Assembly (NCBI RefSeq): GCF_025370935.1
Contig: NC_133498.1
Coordinates: forward strand, 2,917,883 to 2,981,882
Length of the DNA stretch: 64,000 bases
Reading direction: 5' to 3'
Source of the DNA: Choristoneura fumiferana
Lineage: Eukaryota; Arthropoda; Insecta; Lepidoptera; Tortricidae
Shown: one piece after another, positions 44,373-53,540 of the stretch
How positions within the stretch are numbered: the first letter of the stretch is position 1
How the letters are laid out: each line of letters starts with the position of its first letter
Notes under the pieces: generated by a model
What the model was told of the DNA's origin: nothing
The model's input: the letters and a program-made list of their open reading frames with translations, nothing else
The model's database searches: none
Made by a program: the position numbers and the translations under genes

Positions 44373-45288
44373 ATGTCTCCCTTCGTGGTCCTCGCTCTGT
44401 TCGCCCAGGCTTGCCTGATCCAGGTAAATATAATAATGTAGCTTAACATTATTTGTGTTTGCGTTTGCACATTTAACTTGTCAAATGGTCCCCCTAACTA
44501 AAAGGTTAAGAAAATTAAAAATGTTTATTGCCAAAAAACTTAAAATAAATAAATAAAAGAACAAATACCGTAGTTTGCTAAAGGTTTGGCAATGGGTACC
44601 AGTCTCAGCTTGTGCTGGGCTCATTAGCTCAGCGTTGAACCGCTGCTTCAGTTTTTTTTAGTCAAAATTATTAGTGCTGGTGTATTTCTCGCGGCTACTA
44701 GATGCCTGGATGTATTTCTCGAGGACTGGCTTTAGCCTGTTTTATGATCGGGAGAAATAGAGGGCATGGGGGGGAGGCCATTGCCCAGCAGTGGGACATC
44801 AATCCAGGCTAGATATGCACCTAGTGTCTGAGTTCTGGATATTTCACGGGTTGTTTCTTTTCCAGTCTGTGATGAGCCAGCAGTGCGGTTGCGGCCAGTC
44901 CTCCTATCAGGGCAATGCTGGACTCAACTACGGTAACGTTGGTGTCTCCAGCCTGAGCAATGCTGGATTCAACCAGGGTAGCATTGGCTGCTCCAACTAT
45001 GGTGGTTCTGGTCTTAGCCTGGGCAACATTGGCCTGTCCAACTTTGGCAGCAACAGTGGTGTGTCCAGCCAGGGCAGCCAGGTCCTCAGTTCGGTCAGCT
45101 CCGCGTCGTACGGCTCGTACGGCGGCGTGGGCACCGGGCAGGTGGGCGTGGCGGGCGACATCGGCGTGGGCGGGAACACCGTCGTCGTCGGCTCCGTGCC
45201 GGTGCTCGGCTCCGTCGACTTCAGCGGCACCGTGCCCGCCTCCGGCTCCGTCTCCATCTCCGGACAGTGTGGTTGCGGGTGCCAATAA
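44373..45288 (+). CDS. Chorion class A protein, pair 3
   Basis: Exons 44373-44423 (MSPFVVLALFAQACLIQ) and 44866-45288, giving 157 residues. Mature start QQCGCGQSSYQGNAG. The left arm is longer than in pairs 1-2 through extra repeats of the type SNAGFNQGSIGCSN and LNYGNVGVSS. The class A core and CGCGCQ end are conserved. A secreted eggshell component. The 442-bp intron carries an RTE 3' remnant (44690-44810). AATAAA at 45318-45323 is the likely poly(A) signal; another overlaps the stop codon. The second copy (60134-61051) differs by about one residue (GNV/GNI). Confidence 0.92.
44690..44810 (+). repeat. RTE LINE 3' tail in chorion intron
   Basis: GGGGAGGCCATTGCCCAGCA then GTGGGACATCAATCCAGGCT matches the 3' end of the RTE LINE at 17250-17300. 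It lies 55 bp before the 3' splice site. Confidence 0.65.
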
Positions 45289-45410
45289 ATCAAAACTACA
45301 ATAGGTTTGCCTCAAACAATAAAACGTATTTTGAAACATTATTTGTGTTTATCTTTGAATCATTAGTTACAGTTACTTAGTTGTGATTTTAATCTATACT
45401 ACTTATACAT

Positions 45411-46290
45411 GTCGGCGGCCGATCGTAAAATCCGCCAGATCACGAAATTCCTAGGCATATCGTGAAACGCCGCCATTTCATGATATGCCTAAACGTTGGC
45501 CAGGCATATCACGATGTGCCTGAGAAATAATACGGCAGATCGATTAGAGCAACGCATTCGTCGATATTCCTAGCTCTATACCGGGCACATCGTAAAATAG
45601 TTTCTTTTATGGCCACTGGTGGCGCTGCGTATGCAATGGCGGCCGCGACCAGCTGACCGGTCGTGTTTGTTTAGCGCGTGAAAATGTCGGCGTCGCAACA
45701 AAATGATCTTTAAACCGAAACTAGTGATTGATTCAAAATAGAAAGTGCAAAAGAAGCTTTTGAACATCAGCTCCGTTTTCTTTTATGTGAATCAAACGTA
45801 TTCTGTGCACAATGTGTGAAAAACCATGGACCTGCCCATGCATGGATGGGTCTGCCCGTATTTTAGAGGTTAGTATTTTGTTGATAATAAAGTATTCACT
45901 AGTTGTTACTTATTTATATAGAAAAATTAGGTACGACGAGCGAAGCGAGGAGTGGTTAGTTTTAATTGTGATCACGACGCACGAGCCGAGCGAGCGAAGC
46001 GAGCGTGCCGCGGCAGCGGCCGGCGAAGTGCCAGAACCGATATGGCGGCGTTTCATGATATGCCTAGGAATTTCATGATCTGCCTAAAATGGCCAAATCA
46101 TGAAAATGGCGGCGCTTCATGATATGCCTAGGAATTTCATGATCTGCCTAAACGTCACTAGGCAAATCGTTAAACGGTGAGATTTGAACGATATGGGCGG
46201 ATGTCCCTTAGCCAATTCATGAAATGGCGGCATTTCACGATATGCCTAGGAATTTCGTGATCTGGCGGATTTTTACGATCGGCCGCCGAC
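45411..46290 (+). mobile_element. 880-bp MITE with cargo, present only in copy 1
   Basis: Terminal inverted repeats of at least 60 bp begin GTCGGCGGCCGATCG, flanked by ATACAT direct repeats (45405-45410, 46291-46296). The matching site in the second copy (about 61170-61180) is empty with a single ATACAT, which proves the boundaries. Compared with family members at 1949-2356 and 48651-49015 it carries an additional core at about 45599-45924. That core has an ATG-initiated short frame (MCEKPWTCPCMDGSARILE) ending at a possible splice donor GAG/GTTAGT. Confidence 0.9.
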
Positions 46291-46370
46291 ATACATAAAA
46301 CGCAATTAGACACTTTTTGCTGATGTTATATGTATGAGGAGAACGATAACTCATAATATATATAAATACT

Positions 46371-46600
46371 AGCTTTTGGCCACGGCTTCTCCGCGTAGAA
46401 TGCGGTTATCGCTATCCGCGGGAACTGTGCAATTTTCCCGTATGAAAACTACGAGTATACTATGTCCTTCCCCGGGACTCAAACTATTTGTTTACCGAAT
46501 TTCATCTAAATCGGTTCTGCGGTTTAGACGTGATGAAGTAACAACACATAAATAAACAGACTTACAAACTTTCGTATTTATTTATACTAGGTATTAGTGG
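46371..46600 (-). repeat. Helitron-like end repeat (minus)
   Basis: CTAGCTTTTGGCCACGGCTT is the inverse of the 3' end GAAGCCGTGG...CAAAAGCTAG of the unit at 30907-31144. The opposite side reads AAACTTTCGTATTTATTTAT, like its 5' end. Duplicated at 61246-61475. Non-coding. Confidence 0.6.
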
Positions 46601-46970
46601 GATGTGTTAAAAGTAAGTACAAGTGGAAAAAGCAAAATAAGCTAAATGCAGCATAATGTAGGTCAGTGAAGATTACCTATGTAATTTGTTGAGTTGAGTT
46701 GTGGTACGTGATTTCAATTATAGTGAATTAAACATACGTACTTTTTATCTCGATATTCCCACGGGATAGGGATATAATCTTGAAATTTCAACCGCTGGGT
46801 TTAGAGTCTTGAAATTTTGGACTGTTATTCTTAACACAACCTTAATGAAGACCACGATATAAATTTTGGGAATTCCCAGGGGAATTTTATAAAATTCCCC
46901 TGGGAATTCCAATTCACTATATTGAATAGGTTACACGTGCAAAGCCGCGGGTAAACTCTAGTTATTTTTT
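46601..46970 (+). repeat. CCCACGGGATAG-family repeat
   Basis: 46743-46960 has TCGATATTCCCACGGGATAG, an inner palindrome GGGAATTCCCAGGGGAATTT / AAATTCCCCTGGGAATTCC, and the end CGTGCAAAGCCGCGGGTAAA. Duplicated at 61620-61840, where the inner palindrome is 8-10 bp shorter. No gene. Confidence 0.55.
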
Positions 46971-46974
46971 CTAT

Positions 46975-47580
46975 TTGGGTATCAACTGCCGAAGAGAAGA
47001 AATCATAACATGTCAACGTGTTTTGTTCTCTTTTACAAGGAGTTATAAAATACTTCCTCTAAGTTCTATCATAACTCCCACTTCAATCCTTCTATGGAAT
47101 TCTCTTCCCCTAGATGCGAGGAAAGCTAAATCTCTTCCTATTTTCAAAAATCTCGTCAAGGCTCACTTCTTGACACTGCTTCTTAACTCTGTTCTCAGTC
47201 TTTCTGTGTTTATTTATTTTATTTCCTAATTTCTTATCCTTTTCTCCCATTACGCTATTTATTCCATTATATTGCTATTTTATGTTAGTAGTATATTTAT
47301 TGTATAAGTACCTATTGTATGTATGTAAATATTTATATAATTATATCATTTGTATTTAATTTATATTATTGATTTTTCTTTGTTCTTGTTTTCTGTTTCT
47401 GTTTTCGCCACCTACTTTTGTTTGATATAACCATAAGTTCTTGTACCAAATGGTTTTCTGGAAGAGATCGCTTTTAAGCCATAGGACCGCCTATTATCTA
47501 CCCTGAATCTAAGTGTTTATATTATAAGTTTTTTGTATTGATTTGTGGTGTGCAATAAAGATATTTGTATTGTATTGTAC
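46975..47580 (+). repeat. LINE 3' end (jockey/CR1-like)
   Basis: A short C-terminal frame (PTSILLWNSLPLDARKAKSL) is followed by the 3' UTR with CTGGAAGAGATCGCTTTTAA, AATAAAGATATTTG and a TATTG-rich tail. It lies between pair 3 and pair 4, and is duplicated at 61855-62470. 5'-truncated and inactive. Confidence 0.75.
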
Positions 47581-47693
47581 TGGCTATGAGATGTGCGAAA
47601 AAAAATCACTACTTTTCAAATCAAAAGTTATATATTCTGTCTTTCAAAGCTGTTAAGTTTTAGGTTAGTATTTATCTGCTTCCACAAAACAAT

Positions 47694-48238
47694 TTAATAA
47701 CGTTTGCCGCAACCGCAACCGCCAAGCTGAGATGCGGTAAGACCGCCGGAGGCAGCATTGTTGCCGTAGGGGTTGCCAGTCTCTTGAGTGATGGCGATGG
47801 TACCATCCCCACAGCCGTAGGAGACGGAACCCGAGCCGCTGGTGGGGAACTGGCCGTCGAAGGCCACGGCGCTCAGGAACGGCAGGCCGCCGCTAACAGC
47901 TAATTCTCCATACAGATCCAGTGCGGAGGCGACGGAGATGCCGGAGGGAACGACGGGGCCGACACTGGTCACGATCAGGGAGCCTCCGTTGTTGGAGACA
48001 GATGAAGAACCGCTAGAGATGGAACTCCCCGAACCGCAGCTTGGTACGCTGATACGACGACAGTTCTGTCCAGAGATAGACTGCAAGAGAACAACATTTA
48101 TTACCCGTACTAGAATCAATAGCTCAACAACAAAGAACGTCATTCATAATAGCTACCCTAGTTAAAAACAAAAGAAGTCGAAATTGTTACCTGGATGAAG
48201 AGAACAGAAGCAAAGAAAAAGACGGCTTTGAACACCAT
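47694..48238 (-). CDS. Chorion class B protein, pair 4 (divergent)
   Basis: Exons 48238-48191 (MVFKAVFFFASVLFIQ) and 48080-47694, giving 144 residues with a 110-bp intron. Mature start QNCRRISVPSCGSG, then a serine run (SSISSGSSS). The class B core differs from pairs 1-3: SVGPVVPSGISVASALDLYG for SVGPIAPAGIAVATDLALAG, and LPFLSAVAFDGQFPTSGSG. It ends GGCGCGKRY. A secreted eggshell structural protein, perhaps of a different developmental subset, given the different signal peptide and promoter. TATAAAAA on the minus strand (reverse of 48298-48303). Its second copy (62583-63127) is frameshifted. Confidence 0.9.
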
Positions 48239-48553
48239 TTTGGTAGTTACTTGGTGATTTTTTCACTCCGGAATGATCCTTCCACATTCTAACCCCTTTT
48301 TATAAGAAACCTTTTAACTTGTCAAAAATTCCAGTCATATCAGTAAACAATAGTCTTTGTTCAAGGTTGGTGATTGACCACGTCTCATTTATATCAAAAA
48401 CTACTCTATCTTAATAACTAGACCACCTGAAACTTTAACAATGTTATCATTTTTTTTGTTTTCGCCCTCCAAGGCTACTTCATTTGTATAAAAACCTTAG
48501 ACTGTCATCTTATTAGTACCTGCAGTTGCTACAACACACAACAAACTTTCAAC
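48239..48553. promoter_or_regulatory. Bidirectional promoter of chorion pair 4
   Basis: A 315-bp spacer with TATA boxes (reverse of 48298-48303; TATAAAAA at 48487-48494). The TGTTCTGTACCAATC block of pairs 1-3 was not found. Instead AAGGTTGGTGATTGACCACG (about 48363-48382) lies mid-spacer, with a CCACGT that resembles the TCACGT hexamer of silkmoth chorion promoters. The second copy is at 63128-63442. Confidence 0.75.
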
Positions 48554-49373
48554 ATGTCTCCTTTCACCGTTTTAGCACTTTGCATCCAGGCCTGCTTGAT
48601 CCAGGTAAACTATTTTTTTATTGTTGTATTTTTAACCAGCGGCATGTGTGTGTCGAAGGCCAATCGTAACATTTGCCAGATCTCGAAATTCCTAGGCATA
48701 TCGTGAAATGCCGCCATTTCATGAATTGGCTAAAAGTTGACCAGGCATATCACGATGTTCCTGAGAAACAATACGGCAGATCGATTAGATCGCATTTGTC
48801 GATATTCCTAGCTCTATACCAGTGTGGTTAGTGTTCATTGTGATCACGACGCACGAGCCGAGCGCGCGAAGCGAGCGTGCCGCGGCAGCGGCCGGCGAAG
48901 TGCCAGAACCGATACGGCGGCATTTCATGATATGCCTAGTAATTTCATGATCTGTCTAAACTGCAGGCCAAATTATGAAATGCCGGCGTTTCATGATATG
49001 CCTAGGAATAAAATGTGTGTCTTTTCAGACTACTTTCGGGCAGGCGCTTTGCGGAGGCTCGCGTATCTTGAGCCTTGGCCGTGTCAGCCAGCCCACTATC
49101 AGGGTCAGTCAAGCTAACTCTTACCAGGCCAGCTCCACCGCCAGCTCCGGTTCTTACGGCAGCAGCCTCTCCAGCTCTGGCTATGGCAACAGCGGTGGCT
49201 ACGGAGGACAAGGCACCGGCCAAGTGGGTTGTGCTGGCAACATTGACGCGAGCGGTACCACCGTCGTGACTGGTGCAGTGCCGGTGATCGGATCCGTGTC
49301 GTTCAGTGGCACGGCTCCCGCCTCCGGCTCCGTCTCCATAGCCGGGCAGTGTGGATGTGGCTGCTTATCATAA
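48554..49373 (+). CDS. Chorion class A protein, pair 4 (divergent)
   Basis: Exons 48554-48604 (MSPFTVLALCIQACLIQ) and 49029-49373, giving 131 residues. After the signal the mature protein starts near TTFGQALCGGS, and the arm is rich in Ser/Tyr/Gly (SYGSSLSSSGYGNSGGYGG). The class A core GTGQVGCAGNIDASG ... SGSVSIAGQ and the CGCGCLS end identify the class. A secreted eggshell protein, clearly diverged from the other class A genes here. The 424-bp intron is mostly a MITE (48651-49015) that ends just before the polypyrimidine tract CTTTTCAG. A second MITE (49396-50106) lies 22 bp after the stop, within the expected 3' UTR. Confidence 0.9.
48651..49015 (+). mobile_element. Truncated GTCGG-family MITE filling the intron
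   Basis: GAAATTCCTAGGCATATCGT and the inverse TTCATGATATGCCTAGGAAT, with ATCACGATG, ACGCACGAGCCGAGCG and GGCGAAGTGCCAGAACCGAT, match the 45411-46290 element without its core. Both outer tips are degraded. It ends about 14 bp before the 3' splice site. Also present in the second copy (63540-63905). Confidence 0.75.
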
Positions 49374-49395
49374 TTTGCGGGAGTCAAAGAGCCCT

Positions 49396-50106
49396 GGGGG
49401 CCTACCACGCTCTCTTAATACGATTCAGTTTAGGCTCTAAACTGAACTGCATCGCTATTTCGTACCACGACGTTATTTTTGCGATTCAGTGCAAGCACGG
49501 TTCAGCGACAGCGATACAGACATTTTCATTCACTCACTTCAAGCGGTTTTCGTACCATGACGCTTAACTTGAGTGGGAATTGAATCGCTTCAGTGTCAAA
49601 TTTTGCGATTCAGTATAAGTTACTCATTCTGACAATTCTTTTGGAATTTTAAGTTTTTACTTGGAATATTTTTAAAATTTCAAGAACTTTTAAATTTATT
49701 CAAGTTTTATAACTTTTCATAGTACTATCATGACATTGTGCTTCTAACTCCTCATTGATCAAACTGTTTTTCAGTGAGAAAGATACCGTGGATTAGTGAC
49801 AGCGTAACATTTTATTTGTAATCAACACAACGGTTGCTAAGAACACGGAATGAATAGAGTTATGGTTTTCCAAAATAAAGAGTTTTAGTATACAATATTG
49901 TGTTGCATAATAGCGGCATCCCTTTCGCGACTTAGAGTTTCAGTTTCGGACCAGAGACAATATCGGTCTTTCATTCACTTGTAAATCATTGTGACTCAGG
50001 TTTGAGATATAAACGTCGTGGTACCAATTTCGACGATTCAGTTTAGGTGCCTAAATTGAACTGCTCTGCGTTTGGATCGTTTATGAAAAGATCATGGTAG
50101 GCCCCC
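49396..50106. mobile_element. 711-bp MITE in the 3' UTR of the class A gene
   Basis: Inverted ends GGGGGCCTACCA and TGGTAGGCCCCC. Subterminal ATTCAGTTTAGGCTCTAAAC and GATTCAGTTTAGGTGCCTAA text is repeated, together with CGTACCACGACG motifs. No coding capacity. A plausible poly(A) signal AATAAA follows at about 50128, beyond the element, and others occur inside (for example near 49874). Confidence 0.75.
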
Positions 50107-50207
50107 TGCTTTCTTAAAGTGTTTTTAATAAAGACATTTTACAAGGATATTTGTGTTGATTCTTTTAATGTTTCATATCATAATTAAGACGACCTATACC
50201 CATAATT

Positions 50208-50395
50208 AAGATGGCTAAGTGGTTATAGAGCCTGACTACGAAGCTTGATCGAGGTCCCGGGTTCGATTAAGTATGTATTTATCTATTTAGTTACTAAATT
50301 TTAGTAAGTTTATCCGTTGCCTAGTATCCATAGTACAAGCTTTGCTTAGTTTGGCACTAGGTCAATTAGTGTCAAGTGTCCCATGATACAATACA
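50208..50395 (+). mobile_element. tRNA-derived SINE
   Basis: Head AAGATGGCTAAGTGGTTATA with a partial B box (CCCGGGTTCGATTAAG), and a body with TTATCCGTTGCCTAGTATCC and GGCACTAGGTCAATTAGTGT. An internal deletion follows the head. Same family as 15320-15545. Confidence 0.8.
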
Positions 50396-50507
50396 ATTCA
50401 ATAACTCTTTATTGCAAACCAACACATAGCAAGCAGTACAGAAAAAATATACACAGTTCAAAAATGAATTTCGAAAACACATTGGTTCGAACCCGGGTTT
50501 GAACCCT

Positions 50508-50571
50508 NNNNNNNNNNNNNNNNNNNNNNNNNNNNNNNNNNNNNNNNNNNNNNNNNNNNNNNNNNNNNNNN
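50508..50571. other. Assembly gap (64 N)
   Basis: A run of unknown bases. Immediately after it the sequence restarts as a second copy of 31224 onward, so the gap marks the junction between the two copies. Confidence 0.98.
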
Positions 50572-50749
50572 CAGCGAGCCATCCACTTCGATTCTAGCGA
50601 CGTACCCGGACACCGCGCACACACACACACACACACACAAACTTTTGCATTTATATAATTATGTAGGATTTATTCGACCCAACAACAATTTAATGCAATT
50701 AACACAATTACATCAGCTACATAATAATATATGGAGGCCCCGTCTCCTT

Positions 50750-52215
50750 ATAATATGGCGTCTATTCCTCCTTAACGTTTCACCTGTAGCAATCTTACAA
50801 TAAAAGACTTAAAATCTATTCTTTATGACCATGCTCGACATCCAAGTGCCATTATGCCAAACTTTTACATTTTGCCTGATACTAAATAGGTTTCTAGTCC
50901 CTCAAACATAGTAAGTAACATATTTTAATATCCACCGCATTTTTATGTATTTTTGGTAACAGCAATTTAGGAGAACAAGGAACTATGCTTCTAAGCTTTC
51001 TATTGTATAATATTCTGCGGGAGACCCTAGATCTGCACAAATTGGCGTATTTGCTTATTCTAAATGTGCCAAATCAAAGTCTGTACCATCTAATGTGGTC
51101 TTTTTCATTAATTGTTTGGCAGTCTGTGTAGCCCGTTCTGTTTGCCCGTTGGATTGGGCGTATCCCGGGGATGAAGTCACGTGCTGGAACTTCCAGTCTT
51201 TTGAAAACTGCTTAAAAAGGCCAGAGGAGAATTCTGGTCCATTGTCACTCATCACAACTTCTGGAATACCTTGTCTAGCGAATATCTTTTTCATTTTTTT
51301 AATTACATGACTATATTGTAATGACTGCAATTGAGATATTTCTATGAATTTACTATAATAATCAATTACTAGTAGGAACGACTTGGCATTACAATGAAAA
51401 ATATCTGCCCCCACTTTACACCACGCGCGATGTACGCGGTACTTCATGTTGAATCATTCAGTGGCTCTTTGACAACGAGATAAGTAATCTAATAATTGCG
51501 TGTTTAAATTAGGCCAGTACATTATTTCACGGGCTCTTAATTTACATTTTTCTACGCCTAAATGGCCGGTGTGCACTTTGCGATTTCCTTTCCAAAAAAT
51601 TACCGTAAGTACCTAAGTATACGAGAGCTCGTCTCTCACGTCCCAATACGGTTTTAAAATATCTTCTATTTCACTTTTATGCGTGGGCCACCCTTTTTTA
51701 ATAATTTTAATTAATTTTGCATTTCTTCGTCATCTTTTGTGCATTTCTGTATTGTTATGAAATGTGAATCGGTTAACGGATTCGTGGTTGTGATTGCACA
51801 AACCTGCGCTTGCGCCTCGAGATAGTCACGCGCGTCGGACTTCTCGCTCGCGCCCGGTGCAACCGCCCGCGATAGTGTCTGCGATGAATAGAAACTTTCT
51901 TGGTTTATAAACAAGCCTAAAAGAGTAAGGTTGCAGTCGCAGCAACAATCTCTGTAAGCGAGCGGGTGCATTTGCTAATGGCTTATTTATAATGCTTATT
52001 GCTTATTTATTTGCTTATGATCTGTTTCTATTGTAATATAATTGCGGCCATAATAAATGTAAGAATAAAATCTTTCACAGGCGAAAACACAGGCAAATAA
52101 TTCTTTCTCAATTTGAGCATATGATTGTTCCGCTTTTGATAGTGATTTCTGATGTGGATTTGTAGGGCAGGTTCCAAGTGACACACGGAGATATATCAAC
52201 ACTTCTTTTATTAGT
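50750..52215 (-). pseudogene. Ty3/gypsy pol remnant, second copy
   Basis: Uninterrupted by the LINE seen in copy 1. 52202-51996 gives RNase H (KAEQSYAQIEKELFACVFAC, ETDHK). 51971-51711 gives the linker (SSQTLSRAVAPGA). 51447-51055 gives integrase with all three catalytic acids visible (VIDYYSKFIE, MSDNGPEF, NGQTERA). The pol tail (50750-51050) is more decayed than in copy 1. Useful as the pre-insertion state of the locus. Confidence 0.8.
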
Positions 52216-52229
52216 TCAAATCACAAAAT

Positions 52230-53044
52230 AATGAGGAGCGGTTTTGGGAGCGACGGTTCCGGCTCGGACGCCATGGGGGAGAGAGAGAGAGAGAGAGAGA
52301 GCGAACGAGACTGCAATACTTCCGTCTTTATTCGGAACATTTTCCCGGGCTTTTTTATTAAAAACTTAATATCTGAAGTTAGTTATACAAACTTAGGAAT
52401 AGATCTCCAAACTTGTCTGTATCATTTCATTAAACTATACACAGTGCATATAAAAATGTGGGAACCAGTTCGTGAATGAAACGTAGCAGTAGTTTGTAGT
52501 TGCCTTTATTGGCCAGCGAATTTGAAAAAAATGATACAAATCGTAAAAATTGCGTTAGATAGAAAAATACAATAAACACACACGTCTGTTTACGTTCTTC
52601 GTCATATACGTCGTCAACTGCCTTATCATCTCATTTGTTCTTCGCTCAAACTCAGTATTCATTCTTCGTTCCAATTCAAACGTACATCATCTCATCACGC
52701 TTCAATACACAAATACCACACTCCACATATATTGAACAAAATTAACATGAAATTCTAAATAATTAATTACTTCCTTTAAAATAAGCAATGTCTTTAATGC
52801 AGGGTAGCACTTACATATAAAATAAAACATATGAACAGTATTTATACTGATCCAATGCTAGGTAACAAAATAAGCTTATGAAGAGGCCTTGTGTACTCGC
52901 CCTTAGCAGTCTTTATTAGCACAGATCTTACTAAACCATCCTAAGAATTTACATTTACTGCTATTAGTTTTCCTAGTGGCCAACAGGAGGGCGGAGTAGC
53001 ATCTTCTTTAACAATTATGTCGTGTCACCTACTTTTATTTATTA
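52230..53044. repeat. Retroelement flank, second copy
   Basis: Matches 35300-36090, including an expanded (GA)n tract at 52277-52301 and possible BEL/Pao LTR-derived text. No gene. Confidence 0.5.
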
Positions 53045-53540
53045 TTATTTTAAGTTTGCTCTACTTTGTAACCACTTATTTCTAGGTAGTAACTCAGAAA
53101 TATAATTCCTATAGAGCTGTTTCCAAATTCTTTGTCTTATTTGCGTTATCTTCTGGTACATATTTAATCTTTTATAATTCATATCTAACATGTAAGGTTC
53201 AGGTAAATCAGTAATTGCACACCCTATCGCAAAATGCGAAGGTGTGAGGTATTCCAAATCGTTTGGTGAATCTGAAATGGAACAAAGCGGCCTCGAATTT
53301 AGAATTCCTTCCACCTGCACAAGTAGGTTAATTTAGCATTGCAGAGCTGTCGTTTTAACAAAGCTTTTACTGACTTAATTCCGGCCTCGTATAAACCTCC
53401 CATGTGGCTAGCTAATGGAATCGTAAACTTCCATTGAATATTATTCATAGCGCAATAGTTTACAATATCAGAATAGGAAGTATCATTCTTAAACATTTAA
53501 TTAAGTTCAGCCAATTCATGATTAGCGCCTTTAAACCTAT
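53045..53540 (-). pseudogene. BEL/Pao integrase remnant, second copy
   Basis: 53496-53299 (PLASHMGGLYEAGIKSVK) and 53320-53045 (VEGILNSRPLCSISDSPNDL) match 36002-36600. The 19-20-bp direct repeat of copy 1 is absent. The sequence then jumps near 53540 to SINE head text equivalent to 38706, so protease and gag are missing. Confidence 0.8.

Noticed and set aside
44821..45339. Antisense 172-residue frame over the pair 3 class A exon (and 60584-61048)
   Set aside because: Shadow frame. The true product is on the plus strand with proper splice sites.
45812..46078. Stand-alone gene starting MCEKPWTCPC
   Set aside because: Only about 19 residues precede a donor-like site, and the following residues are MITE arm sequence. 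Treated as cargo of the MITE instead.
50409..50640. Open frames spanning the run of N
   Set aside because: The N bases translate as unknown residues, and the rest is an AC-repeat (CVCVCVC) artefact.
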